DNA from: Betaproteobacteria bacterium
GTDB taxonomy: Bacteria > Pseudomonadota > Gammaproteobacteria > Burkholderiales > SG8-39
Direction: 5' to 3'
NCBI GenBank assembly: GCA_009693435.1
Contig: SHXF01000038.1
Location: 1 to 40,764 of the forward strand
Length of the DNA stretch: 40,764 bases
Part shown: in pieces, positions 7,760 through 17,462 of the stretch
How the letters are laid out: the number at the start of each line of letters is the position of its first letter
Numbering within the stretch: position 1 is the first letter of the stretch
Notes under the pieces: model-generated
What the model was told of the DNA's origin: nothing
Databases searched by the model: none
The model's input: only the letters and a program-made list of their open reading frames with translations
Made by a program: the position numbers and the translations under genes

Positions 7760-8128
7760 AGGTGCGAAGCCGGCCTGTAAGCCGGGTTCTGTCGGAGGTT
7801 GCCCTCCGTGACAGTCATTCCTCTAGGCCCAGGGTCACCCCTGGGCTCAAGCCACCTACCCGCGGACTCGGCGAGCAGCGTCAAAATCCGCCTATTTGGT
7901 GTTGCTCCGGGTGGGGTTTAGCGTGCCGCCGAACATTGCTGCCGACGCGGTGGGCTCTTACCCCACCTTTTCACCATCGCCGGTTTCCTTGCGGAAACGT
8001 AGGCAGTGTATTTTCTGTGCCACTTTCCATCGCCTCGCGGCGTCTGGGCGTTACCCAGCACCCTGCTCTTTGGAGCCCGGACTTTCCTCTGGATGCTCAA
8101 GGCATACAGCGACTGCCCGGCCAGCTTC
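7760..8128 (-). ncRNA. rnpB: RNase P RNA, bacterial type A
   Basis: Catalytic RNA of RNase P, which matures tRNA 5' ends. On the minus strand it begins GAAGCTGGCCGGGCAGTCGC and contains the universally conserved GAGGAAAGTCCGGGCTCC (about 8071-8088), AGGGTGC...GGTAACGCC, GGTGAAAAGG, GGGGTAAGAGCCCACCGCG, AAACCCCACCCGGAGCAA, CAAATAGG and the terminal ACAGAACCCGGCTTA (P4 strand, about 7778-7792). All core elements are in order, so the gene looks complete at about 369 nt. The 5' end is set by alignment with the E. coli start; the 3' end is approximate. Confidence 0.95.
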
Positions 8129-8136
8129 GCAAGGTC

Positions 8137-8142
8137 ATTCTA
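8137..8142 (-). promoter_or_regulatory. Likely -10 element of the rnpB promoter
   Basis: Minus-strand TAGAAT lies 8 bases upstream of the predicted rnpB 5' end at 8128, the right distance for a sigma-70 -10 box. A good -35 hexamer at 17 bp is not obvious; TTGAAG occurs 24 bases further upstream. Confidence 0.5.
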
Positions 8143-8212
8143 CCCCCCGCCACACGGCAGCCGAGTCTTCAATTCAGGCTCGTGCAGCGTATCGCCGGTG
8201 ATCGCGACTGTC

Positions 8213-8241
8213 GTTGAGGTTCGCAAGCTCACCCCAACCTA
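8213..8241 (+). repeat. Dispersed palindromic repeat, copy 1
   Basis: GTTGAGGTTCGCAAGCTCACCCCAACCTA is an imperfect palindrome (GTTG-GGT ... ACCCCAAC). A second relative lies at 36535-36566 on the opposite strand. This type of short GGTTCGC/GCTCACC intergenic element is widespread in proteobacteria. It sits in the gap between rnpB and the DUF3025 gene. Confidence 0.6.
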
Positions 8242-8298
8242 TGCACTGCTCGACCCGAGCCGCGCACCGCGGACTCCCATCGGCGGTTTGCAGCCCTG

Positions 8299-9120
8299 TC
8301 ATGCTGCGCGACGCCTGCCCGGACGGAAGACGCGGGCGTCGTCATAGAAGGCGGCGTGTTCGTTGCCGCCGTGCCAGCCGGGAACGCCCATGATGGGCAA
8401 AGGCATCAGGTCGAGGGTGGTGTGCAGGTTATCGCTTTGCAGCAGCCATTGCGCGGCCGCTTCGTCGAGTACCGGCAACAGCGCATCTCCAGGCGCGTCC
8501 AGCAACGTCGCTGCGACCGGCACCAGCACCGCCTTCGCCGTCAGGCCGACATAGGGCTCGAGCGCCTTCTCATGGATCGAGTGACCGAATACGAAAAACC
8601 GCATGGCGCGGCACACCTGATCGCGCGACTCCCAGAAAAGTTCCTTCCAGCGGAAACCCTGCAGCATCCGGGCCAAGTGCGGATCGGCGCAGGCAACAAT
8701 GACACCGCCTTCGTCGAACAGGGTGAGGCAGTCGCGCACCGGACCACGCGCCGCGTTTTTTGCAGCGGACGGTTGCGCCGTCAGTTCCTCAAAATGACGC
8801 CGGTTGAGCGCCGCCTTGGTGCGCGGGAAGCGCAGCCAGACCAGCGCGTTGAACAGGTCATGCCATTCGTTCTCGCGCGTGGGAATGGCGCCATCGCGAT
8901 AGACGCGCACTTCGTACTGTGAGGCCAGTTCCCGCGTGCGCAGTTGCGGCGGCGCAAAGCGGATCGGCACGCCGCCGCCGCTCTGCATTGCAGGCGTGGT
9001 CATTGCGTTCAGTTCCGCAAGGTCCGGGAAACGCCCCGGCGGGCAGAGTCGCAGCGGCGCGGCCAGCGAATCGAGCAACGGCGATGCGAGGAGTCGGTCG
9101 CGATCGAAAGGCTCAGCCAT
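8299..9120 (-). CDS. DUF3025-domain protein, 273 aa
   Basis: Matches the DUF3025 family of proteobacterial proteins of unknown function: characteristic segments are ENEWHDLFNALVWLRFPRTKAALN, LTLFDEGGVIVAC, WRELF-like WKELFWESR, and the C-terminal MPLPIMGVPGWHGGN. No membrane segments or signal peptide. It starts 6 bases after the pyrC stop, so it is the second gene of a pyrC operon; linkage with pyrC recurs in betaproteobacteria to my knowledge, but no function follows from it. Confidence 0.85.
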   Translation of the reverse strand: MAEPFDRDRLLASPLLDSLAAPLRLCPPGRFPDLAELNAMTTPAMQSGGGVPIRFAPPQLRTRELASQYEVRVYRDGAIPTRENEWHDLFNALVWLRFPRTKAALNRRHFEELTAQPSAAKNAARGPVRDCLTLFDEGGVIVACADPHLARMLQGFRWKELFWESRDQVCRAMRFFVFGHSIHEKALEPYVGLTAKAVLVPVAATLLDAPGDALLPVLDEAAAQWLLQSDNLHTTLDLMPLPIMGVPGWHGGNEHAAFYDDARVFRPGRRRAA

Positions 9121-9126
9121 CCGGAA

Positions 9127-10287
9127 TCACGCCGTGCCGTCGCGCGGAACCTCACGCCGCTGCGTGTATGCTTCACCTGCGCTCAGCGGCGCCGCGTCGG
9201 AGTCACGCCCCGCCCCGGCTTCATCGGACACGAGGCGCCAGCCGATCTGCTCCCCGGCGCGCAACGGCACCACCGTGCCCTCCGGAAACGACAGCGCGTC
9301 CGGCGCCCTCCAGGGCTCGCGCCGCAGCGTGATGCGTTCGCGGTTGCGCGGCAGGCGGTAGAAATCCGGACCGTTGCAGCTGGCGAAGCCTTCGAGCCGG
9401 GCTAGCGCGCCCACCGCGTCGAACGCCTCGGCATAGAGTTCCAGTGCCGCGTGCGCGGTGTAGATGCCGGCGCAGCCGCAGCCGTTCTCCTTGGTGGCGC
9501 GCTCGTGGGGCGCGCTGTCGGTGCCGAGGAAGAACTTCGCGCTGCCGCCCGTAGCCGCAGCCAGCAGTGCCTGGCGATGCGCTTCGCGCTTCAGTATCGG
9601 CAGGCAGTAGTAATGCGGGCGCACGCCACCCTCGAAAATCGCATTGCGGTTGTACAGCAGATGGTGCGCGGTGATCGTTGCCGCGACCGTATCGGGCGCC
9701 GCTGCGACAAAATCCGCCGCCTCGCGGGTGGTGATGTGCTCGAACACCACGCGCAGTCCGGGAAAGACCGTAACGATGCGCGCGAGCACGGTATCGAGAA
9801 ACACCCGCTCGCGGTCGAAGACGTCCACCCCCGGCGTGGTGACTTCACCATGCACCAGCAGCGGCACCCCGTGCTTCTCCATTGCGGCCAGGACCGGGTA
9901 CACGCGCTCCAGTGAGGTGACGCCGGCATCCGAATGGGTGGTCGCGCCCGACGGGTAATACTTCACGGCATGCACAAAGCCACTCCCCTTCGCCCGTGCG
10001 ATCTCTTCGACCGAAGTGTTGTCGGTGAGATACAGGGTCATCAGCGGCTCGAATCGCGATCCGGCGGGCAGGGCGGCGAGGATGCGTTCCCGATACGCGC
10101 CGGCCAGCGCCGTCGTCGTGACCGGCGGCTTGAGGTTAGGCATCACCATCGCCCGGGCAAATTGCCGCGCGCTATCGCGCACCACACTCGCCAGCGCCGC
10201 GCCATCCCGCAGGTGCAGGTGCCAGTCGTCGGGGCGCAGCAGTTGCAGGGAGTCGGTCCGGCGCGAGGATGCGTGTGAAGTTGTCAT
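9127..10287 (-). CDS. pyrC: Dihydroorotase (class II, PyrC)
   Basis: Zinc amidohydrolase converting carbamoyl-aspartate to dihydroorotate in pyrimidine synthesis. Metal ligands are all present: His23 and His25 ([10 protein letters not shown]), Lys109 ([15 protein letters not shown], the carboxylated lysine), His146 (LLVHGEV), His184 (FEHITT) and Asp257 (LGTDSAPH). At 386 aa it is about 40 residues longer than E. coli PyrC, due to an N-terminal ~10 residues and a polar tail after the family core. First gene of a two-gene unit with DUF3025. Confidence 0.95.
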   Translation of the reverse strand: MTTSHASSRRTDSLQLLRPDDWHLHLRDGAALASVVRDSARQFARAMVMPNLKPPVTTTALAGAYRERILAALPAGSRFEPLMTLYLTDNTSVEEIARAKGSGFVHAVKYYPSGATTHSDAGVTSLERVYPVLAAMEKHGVPLLVHGEVTTPGVDVFDRERVFLDTVLARIVTVFPGLRVVFEHITTREAADFVAAAPDTVAATITAHHLLYNRNAIFEGGVRPHYYCLPILKREAHRQALLAAATGGSAKFFLGTDSAPHERATKENGCGCAGIYTAHAALELYAEAFDAVGALARLEGFASCNGPDFYRLPRNRERITLRREPWRAPDALSFPEGTVVPLRAGEQIGWRLVSDEAGAGRDSDAAPLSAGEAYTQRREVPRDGTA

Positions 10288-10399
10288 GGGCCGCTCAGGT
10301 TAAGCCGCGATTATGACAAACCCCGGGCCACATCGGTGCCCTGACCCGCGCGGTGCGCGGCTTCGCGGGAATAGCACCGGTGTTCGGCGCGCTGAAGCT

Positions 10400-10456
10400 G
10401 CGCCCTACGGTAGGGAATGGGCCAGCAACTCGAGGTTTGCAACCCCCGTAGGGCGC
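10400..10456. repeat. Intergenic inverted repeat, GCGCCCTACGG arms
   Basis: Perfect 11-bp arms GCGCCCTACGG (10400-10410) and CCGTAGGGCGC (10446-10456) flank 35 bases between pyrC and rsmI. The right arm continues into GGATTCATCGCGCC, a form seen in dispersed proteobacterial repeats. Both neighbouring genes are on the minus strand; the element sits beyond the rsmI stop and could be a transcript-end hairpin, but there is no T-tract. Confidence 0.65.
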
Positions 10457-10496
10457 GGATTCATCGCGCCACGGTCGCCGCGGTTGACACCCTCCA

Positions 10497-11363
10497 TCAG
10501 GGCTTGAGCCGCAACGCCAGTTCGTACACGGTGTTTCGCCGCGCGCCGGTGATGTCGCACGCCAGTTTTACCGCCTGCGCGAGAGGCAGCGCCGCAAGAA
10601 GCGGCGCGAGCACGCGCCCGATCTCCGCTTCATCGGCAGACACAGCCGAAGCCGGCGCGCCTTCGACCACCAGTGCGAACTCTCCGCGCTGACGGTTCGG
10701 ATCGCCGCGCAGCCATTCGCCCGCCTCGCCGAGAGGACACACCTGGAGCGACTCGAACATCTTGGTCAGCTCGCGCGCCAGCAGAATGCGGCGCTCCGGA
10801 CCGAACACCTCGGCCAGAGCATCGACGGTGTCGAGAATGCGGTGCGGCGCTTCGTAAAACACCAATGCGCGCGTCTCGCCGCGCAGCGAGGCCAGCGAAG
10901 TACGCCGCGCCGCCGCCCTGGTCGGCAGAAACCCGCAAAACACGAATCCTTCGTCCGCGAGGCCTGCGACCGACAGCGCCGCAATCGCGGCATTGGGGCC
11001 GGGCACCGGCACCACGCGCAGGCCGGCCCGGCGTACCGCGGCAACGATCTGCGCGCCGGGATCGGACACCGCGGGTGTGCCTGCGTCGCTCACCAGCGCC
11101 ACGCTCTTTCCGGCCTGCAGCAGGCCCACAATGCCGGCGGCCGCCTTGAGTTCGTTGTGCTCGCGCGCGGAGGTGAGACGCGTGCGTATGCCGTGATGGT
11201 CGAGCAGGCGTGCCGTGACGCGGGTGTCCTCCGCCGCCACCAGATCAACGGCAGCGAGGATTTTAAGCGCGCGCAGGGTGATGTCCTCCAGATTCCCGAT
11301 GGGCGTGGCCACCACATATAATTGGCCCCCGCCTACTTCACTGCCTCCATGAATTTCGGCCAT
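10497..11363 (-). CDS. rsmI: 16S rRNA (cytidine1402-2'-O)-methyltransferase
   Basis: Tetrapyrrole-methylase-fold enzyme that 2'-O-methylates C1402 of 16S rRNA in the decoding centre using SAM. Seen: QLYVVATPIGNLEDITLRALK, LVAAEDTRVTARLLDHHGI, ALVSDAGTPAVSDPG, VVPVPGPNAAIAAL, FCGFLPT and FYEAPHRI. Start placed at ATG 11363 (288 aa), which overlaps the divergent lpoA start at 11349 by 15 bases; no later good start exists before the conserved core. Divergence from lpoA-yraN is the conserved yraL/yraM arrangement. Confidence 0.93.
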   Translation of the reverse strand: MAEIHGGSEVGGGQLYVVATPIGNLEDITLRALKILAAVDLVAAEDTRVTARLLDHHGIRTRLTSAREHNELKAAAGIVGLLQAGKSVALVSDAGTPAVSDPGAQIVAAVRRAGLRVVPVPGPNAAIAALSVAGLADEGFVFCGFLPTRAAARRTSLASLRGETRALVFYEAPHRILDTVDALAEVFGPERRILLARELTKMFESLQVCPLGEAGEWLRGDPNRQRGEFALVVEGAPASAVSADEAEIGRVLAPLLAALPLAQAVKLACDITGARRNTVYELALRLKP

Positions 11364-12530
11364 CGCGCCCTTGGTTTCATCGTTACGGCGTTGTCGCTCG
11401 CGTGGCCGGCATTGTGCTTGGCGCAGGGTGTTACGGCAAATGCACCGCAGTCCCCGTCCTCGCCGCAGCCGCAGGGTTCCCAAGCCGCCACGCCTCGAAC
11501 CGGGCTGACCCCGGGCGCCGATGGCGCAACGCCGGCGCACGCCGGCGCTGCATCCGACAAGCCGGGGCCCTTCATCGCGCTGATGCTGCCGCTGGATTCC
11601 GCAGATTTTCGCCCGGCTGCCGAAGCGGTCAAACTCGGCTGCGACTCGGCGATGGCCGCCGCCGCCCCGGGTCCGCCGCTGCAGGTGTCGCGCACCAGCG
11701 CCGATCCCGGACAGATCCTCGCTCAATATGACCTCGCCGTCGCGCGCGGCGCGATGGTCGTGGTGGGACCGCTCACGCGCAGCGCGGTCACCGCGCTCGC
11801 TGCAAGCGGCCGGGTACGGGTGCCCACGCTCGCGCTCAACCTGCCCGATGGCAATCCCGCACTGCCGCCGGGCATGCATACGTTCGGCCTGTCGGCGGAA
11901 CACGAAGCGCGGCTGGTCGCGCGCATTGCCTACGCGGAGCGCATGCGGGAGGCCACCGTGGTGCGCGCCGACACGCCGCTCGCCCGGCGCGCGGGCCTGG
12001 CGTTCGCCAGCGAATGGTTCGTCCTCGGCGGTCGGCTCCTCGCAACGCACGAGTTCGGCGCGCGCACTAATCTCGCCCAGTTGCGCCGGCAACTGGTCAG
12101 ACGGGAACCGGAGATGATATTTCTCGCCGCCGACCCCGAGCAGGCGCGCAGCGTGCGCCCCTACCTCGCCAGTCAGGTGCCGGTATTTGCCACCTCGCAG
12201 GTATGGAGCGGCGCCAGGGAACCGCTGGCCAACGTCGACCTGAACGGCATCCGCTTCGTCGAAATGCCCTGGCTGGTGCAGCCCGATCATCCCGCGGTGA
12301 TGATTTATCCCAGGGTGGAAAACCTGTCGGGCGAACTGCAACGGTTCTATGCGCTCGGCATAGACGCATGCCGGCTGTCGCTCGAACTGGCGCTCAACAA
12401 CGAGCGCATCACCCTCGATGGCGTGACCGGAAAACTCTCCTTGGGCCGCAGCCCCGCCATTGAACGCGAACCGGTGCAGGCCGTCATCCGCGACGGCACC
12501 GGGGCCGTCCTCGAAGACAGGCGCCGGTGA
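11349..12530 (+). CDS. LppC/LpoA-like penicillin-binding-protein activator, 393 aa
   Basis: Periplasmic-binding-protein-fold domain of the LppC (YraM/LpoA C-terminal) family; LpoA in E. coli activates PBP1A from the outer membrane. Signal sequence NFGHRALGFIVTALSLAWPA is followed by a Pro/Gly/Ala-rich linker (about 30-75) and then the fold: IALMLPLDSADFRPAAEAV, VVVGPLTRSAVTALAASG, GMHTFGLSAEHEARLVARIAY, FLAADPEQARSVRPYL and RFVEMPWLV. The N-terminal TPR domain of E. coli LpoA is absent and no clear lipobox is seen, so attachment to the outer membrane is uncertain. yraN overlaps its stop (GTGA). Confidence 0.82.
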   Translation: MNFGHRALGFIVTALSLAWPALCLAQGVTANAPQSPSSPQPQGSQAATPRTGLTPGADGATPAHAGAASDKPGPFIALMLPLDSADFRPAAEAVKLGCDSAMAAAAPGPPLQVSRTSADPGQILAQYDLAVARGAMVVVGPLTRSAVTALAASGRVRVPTLALNLPDGNPALPPGMHTFGLSAEHEARLVARIAYAERMREATVVRADTPLARRAGLAFASEWFVLGGRLLATHEFGARTNLAQLRRQLVRREPEMIFLAADPEQARSVRPYLASQVPVFATSQVWSGAREPLANVDLNGIRFVEMPWLVQPDHPAVMIYPRVENLSGELQRFYALGIDACRLSLELALNNERITLDGVTGKLSLGRSPAIEREPVQAVIRDGTGAVLEDRRR

Positions 12531-12868
12531 ACACGCTCGGCGACGGCGCGGAGGCCCGTGCCGCGGCATTCCTTGCAGCGCGCGGACTGTCGCTGGTTGA
12601 AACCAACTACCGCTGCCGCGCGGGCGAGATCGATCTGGTGCTACGTGACGGCGAGACCATCGTGTTCGTCGAAGTGAGGCTGCGCCGCTCGGCACGATTT
12701 GGCGGAGCTGCATACAGCATCGACGCGCGCAAGCAATCGCGCATCATCAGAACTGCGCGCCACTGGCTGTCTGGCAAGGCCGAACCGCCGTGCCGCTTCG
12801 ACGTGGTGCTGATGAAGGGCATGAACGATGCCGACATCGAATGGATACGCGATGCATTCACTGCGTGA
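12527..12868 (+). CDS. yraN: YraN family protein (UPF0102), 113 aa
   Basis: Member of the UPF0102 endonuclease-like fold family. The family core is intact: GDGAEARAAAFLAARGLSLVETNYRCRAGEIDLVLRDG (quoted in part as RCRAGEIDLVL), IVFVEVRLR, then RFGGAAYSIDARKQSRI and CRFDVVLM. Function is unproven; the E/D/E residues match restriction-like nucleases. GTG start overlaps the lpoA stop (GTGA), so it is translationally coupled. Confidence 0.92.
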   Translation: MNTLGDGAEARAAAFLAARGLSLVETNYRCRAGEIDLVLRDGETIVFVEVRLRRSARFGGAAYSIDARKQSRIIRTARHWLSGKAEPPCRFDVVLMKGMNDADIEWIRDAFTA

Positions 12869-12962
12869 GCCGGCCCGGGCGCCCGCGCCGATTAGCGCGC
12901 GCCCCGTGACCTGCACGCAGATACCGGTGCGCACGCGCATCGGCGCCCTCGCGCATGCACCG

Positions 12963-13355
12963 ATGCGCCAGCGCATTGGCGTGGTTGCAGGCCGGACGAT
13001 GCTGATCGCCTGGCTGCTCGCAGCGCTGAGCGGCGCCGCCGGTGCGCAGCAGGCGCGGCTGCTGGTGCAGAGTTCTCCGCTTGCCGGATTCCGCTACCAC
13101 GAGGCGAAGGACGTCTTCCCGATGATGAAATCAGGCGATGCATTGAGCCTGGTGCGAGAGCCGGATAACGCCTACGATGCCAATGCGGTGCGCGTGGAGT
13201 GGCAGGGCCACAAACTCGGCTATGTGCCGCGCCGCGAGAATCCCGCGCTCGCCTGGGCCATGGACCGCGGCCAGGCGGTTACGGCGCGCATCAGCCGCCT
13301 GCAGCCCCACCGCAATCCGCGCCAGCGGATCGAGTTCGAAGTGTTTATCGAATAA
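12963..13355 (+). CDS. Exported HIRAN-domain protein, about 130 aa
   Basis: HIRAN fold in the C-terminal ~95 residues: LLVQSSPLAGFRYHEA, LSLVREPDNAYDANAVRVEW, GHKLGYVPRRENPALA and QRIEFEVFIE. HIRAN domains occur in DNA-repair helicases (Rad5/HLTF) where they bind DNA ends, yet here a hydrophobic signal-like segment MLIAWLLAALSGAAGAQ precedes the domain, suggesting export. Possible starts are ATG 12963 (used), 12999, and 12852 inside yraN. The stretch before 12963 contains an imperfect 36-bp duplication (PVRTRIGALAHA / PMRQRIGVVAGR in translation). It is inserted between yraN and diaA, which are adjacent in E. coli. Confidence 0.7.
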   Translation: MRQRIGVVAGRTMLIAWLLAALSGAAGAQQARLLVQSSPLAGFRYHEAKDVFPMMKSGDALSLVREPDNAYDANAVRVEWQGHKLGYVPRRENPALAWAMDRGQAVTARISRLQPHRNPRQRIEFEVFIE

Positions 13356-13498
13356 ATGCATCGACCAGGCAGGGCTGAACGATCTCCGCGGCCTCCTGGC
13401 ACTTGCTGCTGCTTTGGCCTTGGCTGCAGCCTGCCACAACCGTGCGCGCAGGCCGAGTGCGGTTGCGCCAGAGGCGGCATTGGGCCTCAGTGGGCTAA

Positions 13499-14811
<1,313 letters not shown>

Positions 14812-14837
14812 TTTATACCGGAATTGGCAAACAAACT

Positions 14838-14883
14838 CCCCGTTTAGTACTGTACTACGGGGATCTGTTCTGCAAGAACTTTT
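14838..14883 (+). terminator. Candidate hairpins after dolP
   Basis: Two adjacent hairpins lie 27-70 bases after the dolP stop. The first pairs CCCCG (14838-14842) with CGGGG (14858-14862), with inner AGTAC/GTACT pairing. The second pairs GTTCT (14867-14871) with AGAAC (14875-14879) and is followed by TTTT. The second is terminator-like but has only a five-base stem. Confidence 0.4.
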
Positions 14884-15107
14884 GGATATTTGCCGTTTCC
14901 CCGGCGTGCCACAAAGCCGGAAAAATATCACCTGCACCTTCTCCCGCCGGGACATGCGCGCGAGCGCGCTTGAGCTCCCGATTCGGTGGCATCATCGATA
15001 AAGCGCAGCGCCCTGAATCCGCGACAGGCAGCGGCTTGTACCTGCGGATGCGAAGGAGCCATCACGCGCAGCGCATCCGGTGATCTGATCAGCGAAGGGA
15101 GGATTCA
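14884..15107. other. Intergenic leader of the dehydrogenase operon
   Basis: No gene is seen. An inverted repeat CGGATGCG (15045-15052) / CGCATCCG (15072-15079) lies 29 bases before the dehydrogenase start and could be an operator or leader hairpin. A GGGAGGA ribosome-binding site occupies 15097-15103. Confidence 0.4.
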
Positions 15108-16292
15108 TTGACGACTCGACACGGCAAGGGGGTTGTTCTCAAGGATGCCGATACGCCCCTCGAATTGCGGGACTTCACGATACCGCCGGCGCAGCCGGGC
15201 GGGGCGGTGGTCCGTGTCGCCATGGGCGGCGTGTGCGGCACGGACGTGCATATCCGGCGCGGGGAGTTTCCGTTGCCCGAACCCCTGACGCTCGGCCACG
15301 AGGGCGTGGGATTCATAGAGGAATTGGGCCCCGGAACGCATACCGACTATGCCGGCGAGCCGGTCAAGCCCGGTGATCCGGTCTACTGGACGCCGCTCTA
15401 CGCCTGCCACCGCTGCTATTACTGCACCATCGTGAAGAATTTTTCGAAATGCGAGAACACGCTCGGGCGCAGCCACGCCCGCGAGGGCGCCTGGGGAAGC
15501 TATGCGGACTACGTTTGTCTCCCGGCGGGCATGGCATTCTTCAAGATTCCGGACGGCGTGCCGCTGGCTGCCGTGATCGCGTTCGGCTGCGCCCTGCCCT
15601 CGGTGCTGCAGGGCCTGGAGCGCCTCGGTCCCATCCATACGCTGGACAGCGTCCTGATTCAGGGATGCGGCCCGGTGGGAGTGGCAGCGACGATGATGGC
15701 GCGGCTGTCGGGCGCGCGGAAAATCATCACGATGGGCGCGCCGGCAAACCGGCTGGCGATGGCCAGGCAGTTCGGCGCGGATGAAGTGATATCCATCGAA
15801 GAGGGCACCGTCCGGGAACGGCGCGAGCGCGTGCGCAGCCTGTGCGATGGACGCGGGCCGGACATCATCATCGAGGCCGCCGGTCAGGTGCGTGCCCTTG
15901 AGCAGGGGCTGGACATGATCGCACCGAACGGCCGTTACCTGCTGATCGGGCTTTGGGGCGGAAGCGACAAGGCGCTCATCGATCCGCACCTGATCGTGCG
16001 CAACCATATCAGCATCATCGGCACCGACCGGGCGGAAAGCCGGCACTATTACGAAGCGCTCAGGATAGTCGAGCGCCGCCATCGTGAATTCCCCATGCAG
16101 GAGATGGTGTCGCATCGTTTCAGCCTCGAGCACGCCGAGGAAGCCCTGAAGGCCGCGGAATCAGGAATCGCCTTGAAGGCGGTGATGGTGCCCGGACAGG
16201 CCAATTTGCCGACTGAGGTCCCGACTGAGGTCCCCACTGAGGTCCCACTGAGGTCCCGACTGAGCGCCGCAACTGACGAGGAAACACCATGA
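15108..16292 (+). CDS. Zinc-dependent alcohol dehydrogenase (MDR family)
   Basis: 394-residue medium-chain dehydrogenase. TTG start, supported by GGGAGGA five bases upstream and by the family-typical N-terminus. Catalytic zinc site: Cys44 in GGVCGTDVHIRRG and HE in LTLGHEGVGFIEE; structural zinc: four Cys in YACHRCYYCTIVKNFSKC; Rossmann fold IQGCGPVGVAATMMA. The closest style is the threonine-dehydrogenase/5-exo-hydroxycamphor dehydrogenase branch, substrate unknown. The enzyme core ends near residue 362; the tail is made by a PTEV repeat array that includes a frame-shifting short unit. Its TGA overlaps the next ATG (ATGA), so it is coupled to the flavin monooxygenase. Confidence 0.88.
   Translation: MTTRHGKGVVLKDADTPLELRDFTIPPAQPGGAVVRVAMGGVCGTDVHIRRGEFPLPEPLTLGHEGVGFIEELGPGTHTDYAGEPVKPGDPVYWTPLYACHRCYYCTIVKNFSKCENTLGRSHAREGAWGSYADYVCLPAGMAFFKIPDGVPLAAVIAFGCALPSVLQGLERLGPIHTLDSVLIQGCGPVGVAATMMARLSGARKIITMGAPANRLAMARQFGADEVISIEEGTVRERRERVRSLCDGRGPDIIIEAAGQVRALEQGLDMIAPNGRYLLIGLWGGSDKALIDPHLIVRNHISIIGTDRAESRHYYEALRIVERRHREFPMQEMVSHRFSLEHAEEALKAAESGIALKAVMVPGQANLPTEVPTEVPTEVPLRSRLSAATDEETP
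16209..16265 (+). repeat. 12-bp tandem array (PTEV) with one 11-bp unit
   Basis: Units CCGACTGAGGTC at 16209-16220 and 16221-16232, CCCACTGAGGTC at 16233-16244, an 11-base unit CCACTGAGGTC at 16245-16255, then a partial unit. The 11-base unit changes the frame: after three PTEV repeats the reading becomes PLRSRLS... In the unshifted frame translation would stop at 16274-16276. Confidence 0.9.
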
Positions 16293-17311
16293 AATTCGGC
16301 GTGTTCGACCATATCGATGCCAACGGGCTGCCGCTTGCCGAACTGTATGAGAACCGGCTCAAGCTGATCGAAGCCTACGAGCGCATCGGCATCCACGCCT
16401 ATCACCTGGCGGAGCACCATGCCACGCCGCTCGGCATGTCGCCTTCGCCCGGCGTGTTCCTCGCCGCCGTCGCGCAGCGCACCCGTACCTTGCTGTTCGG
16501 CCCCATGGTGTACACGCTTGCGCTGTACCACCCGCTGCGCCTTGCCGAGGAAATCTGCATGCTCGACCACTTGAGCGGCGGCCGGCTGCAGCTCGGCCTG
16601 GGACGCGGCATATCGCCCATCGAACTGGACATGTTCGGCGTCGATCCCGCGAACGGGCCGGCACGTTACCTCGAAGCCTACGCCATCATCATGAAAGCGC
16701 TCACCTCCACGACCCTCAGCCACGAGGGCGAGTTCTTCAGCTTTCGCGACGTGCCCATCCAGCTCCATCCGCTGCAGAAGCCGCATCCGCCGATCTGGAT
16801 GGGCTGCGCCCAGCCGGCGGCGACGGTATGGGCGGCGCAGAACCGGGTCAACGTCGTCACCCTGCAGAATCCCCAGGTAGCGGGCGCGATCACCACCCGT
16901 TACCGCGAGGAATGGGCCAAGGCCTTCGGTCCAGCCGAGCCGCTACCCTACGTCGGCATGGCCCGCCATACTGTCATCGGCCATACCGATGAGGAGGCGC
17001 TCGCCACGGCGCGGCGCGCCTATCGGCTGTGGCACAAGAGTTTCTGGCATCTGTGGATCAACCACAATAAGTTCGGGGTGGCGCCGCCGAACGCGGCCTA
17101 TCCGCCGGAATTCGACGAGATGCTCGCGCGCGGCCAGGCGCTCGCCGGATCGCCGCAGACCGTTGCCGCCGCCCTCGCCGGCCAGGCCGCTACGGGCGGG
17201 GTGAATTACGTGATGCTCGACTTCGCATTTGGCGACATCACCCTGGACGAATCCCTGCGCTCGGTGGAATTGTTTGCGAAACAGGTGATGCCGGAGTTTT
17301 CCGCCGCATGA
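16289..17311 (+). CDS. LLM-class flavin-dependent monooxygenase, 340 aa
   Basis: Luciferase-like (bacterial luciferase/alkanal monooxygenase) TIM-barrel flavoprotein; such enzymes use reduced FMN or F420. Seen: MKFGVFDHIDANGLPLAELYE, GIHAYHLAEHHATPLG, TRTLLFGPMVYTLALYHPLRLAEEICMLDHLSGGR (in part), LGLGRGISPIELDMFG and KPHPPIWMGC. Substrate unknown. Start-stop overlap with the dehydrogenase implies joint function, for example successive oxidation of one alcohol or aldehyde, but that is inference. Confidence 0.9.
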   Translation: MKFGVFDHIDANGLPLAELYENRLKLIEAYERIGIHAYHLAEHHATPLGMSPSPGVFLAAVAQRTRTLLFGPMVYTLALYHPLRLAEEICMLDHLSGGRLQLGLGRGISPIELDMFGVDPANGPARYLEAYAIIMKALTSTTLSHEGEFFSFRDVPIQLHPLQKPHPPIWMGCAQPAATVWAAQNRVNVVTLQNPQVAGAITTRYREEWAKAFGPAEPLPYVGMARHTVIGHTDEEALATARRAYRLWHKSFWHLWINHNKFGVAPPNAAYPPEFDEMLARGQALAGSPQTVAAALAGQAATGGVNYVMLDFAFGDITLDESLRSVELFAKQVMPEFSAA

Positions 17312-17462
17312 GCGAGGGTTCGCGCCCTGCGGTTGATCGCACGCTTCTATCGATGTAATGCGTGGACGGAATCTGCGGAATCCGCCCGGCTCGCGCGCCA
17401 TGGCGCATACCGCGCTCGCATGAAACGGACGCTTCCCTTGATTCCGATCCTTGGGGATCCGC

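Noticed and set aside
11349..11363. Error in rsmI or lpoA start
   Set aside because: The 15-base overlap of divergent starts is small and both proteins keep the family N-termini, so both were retained.
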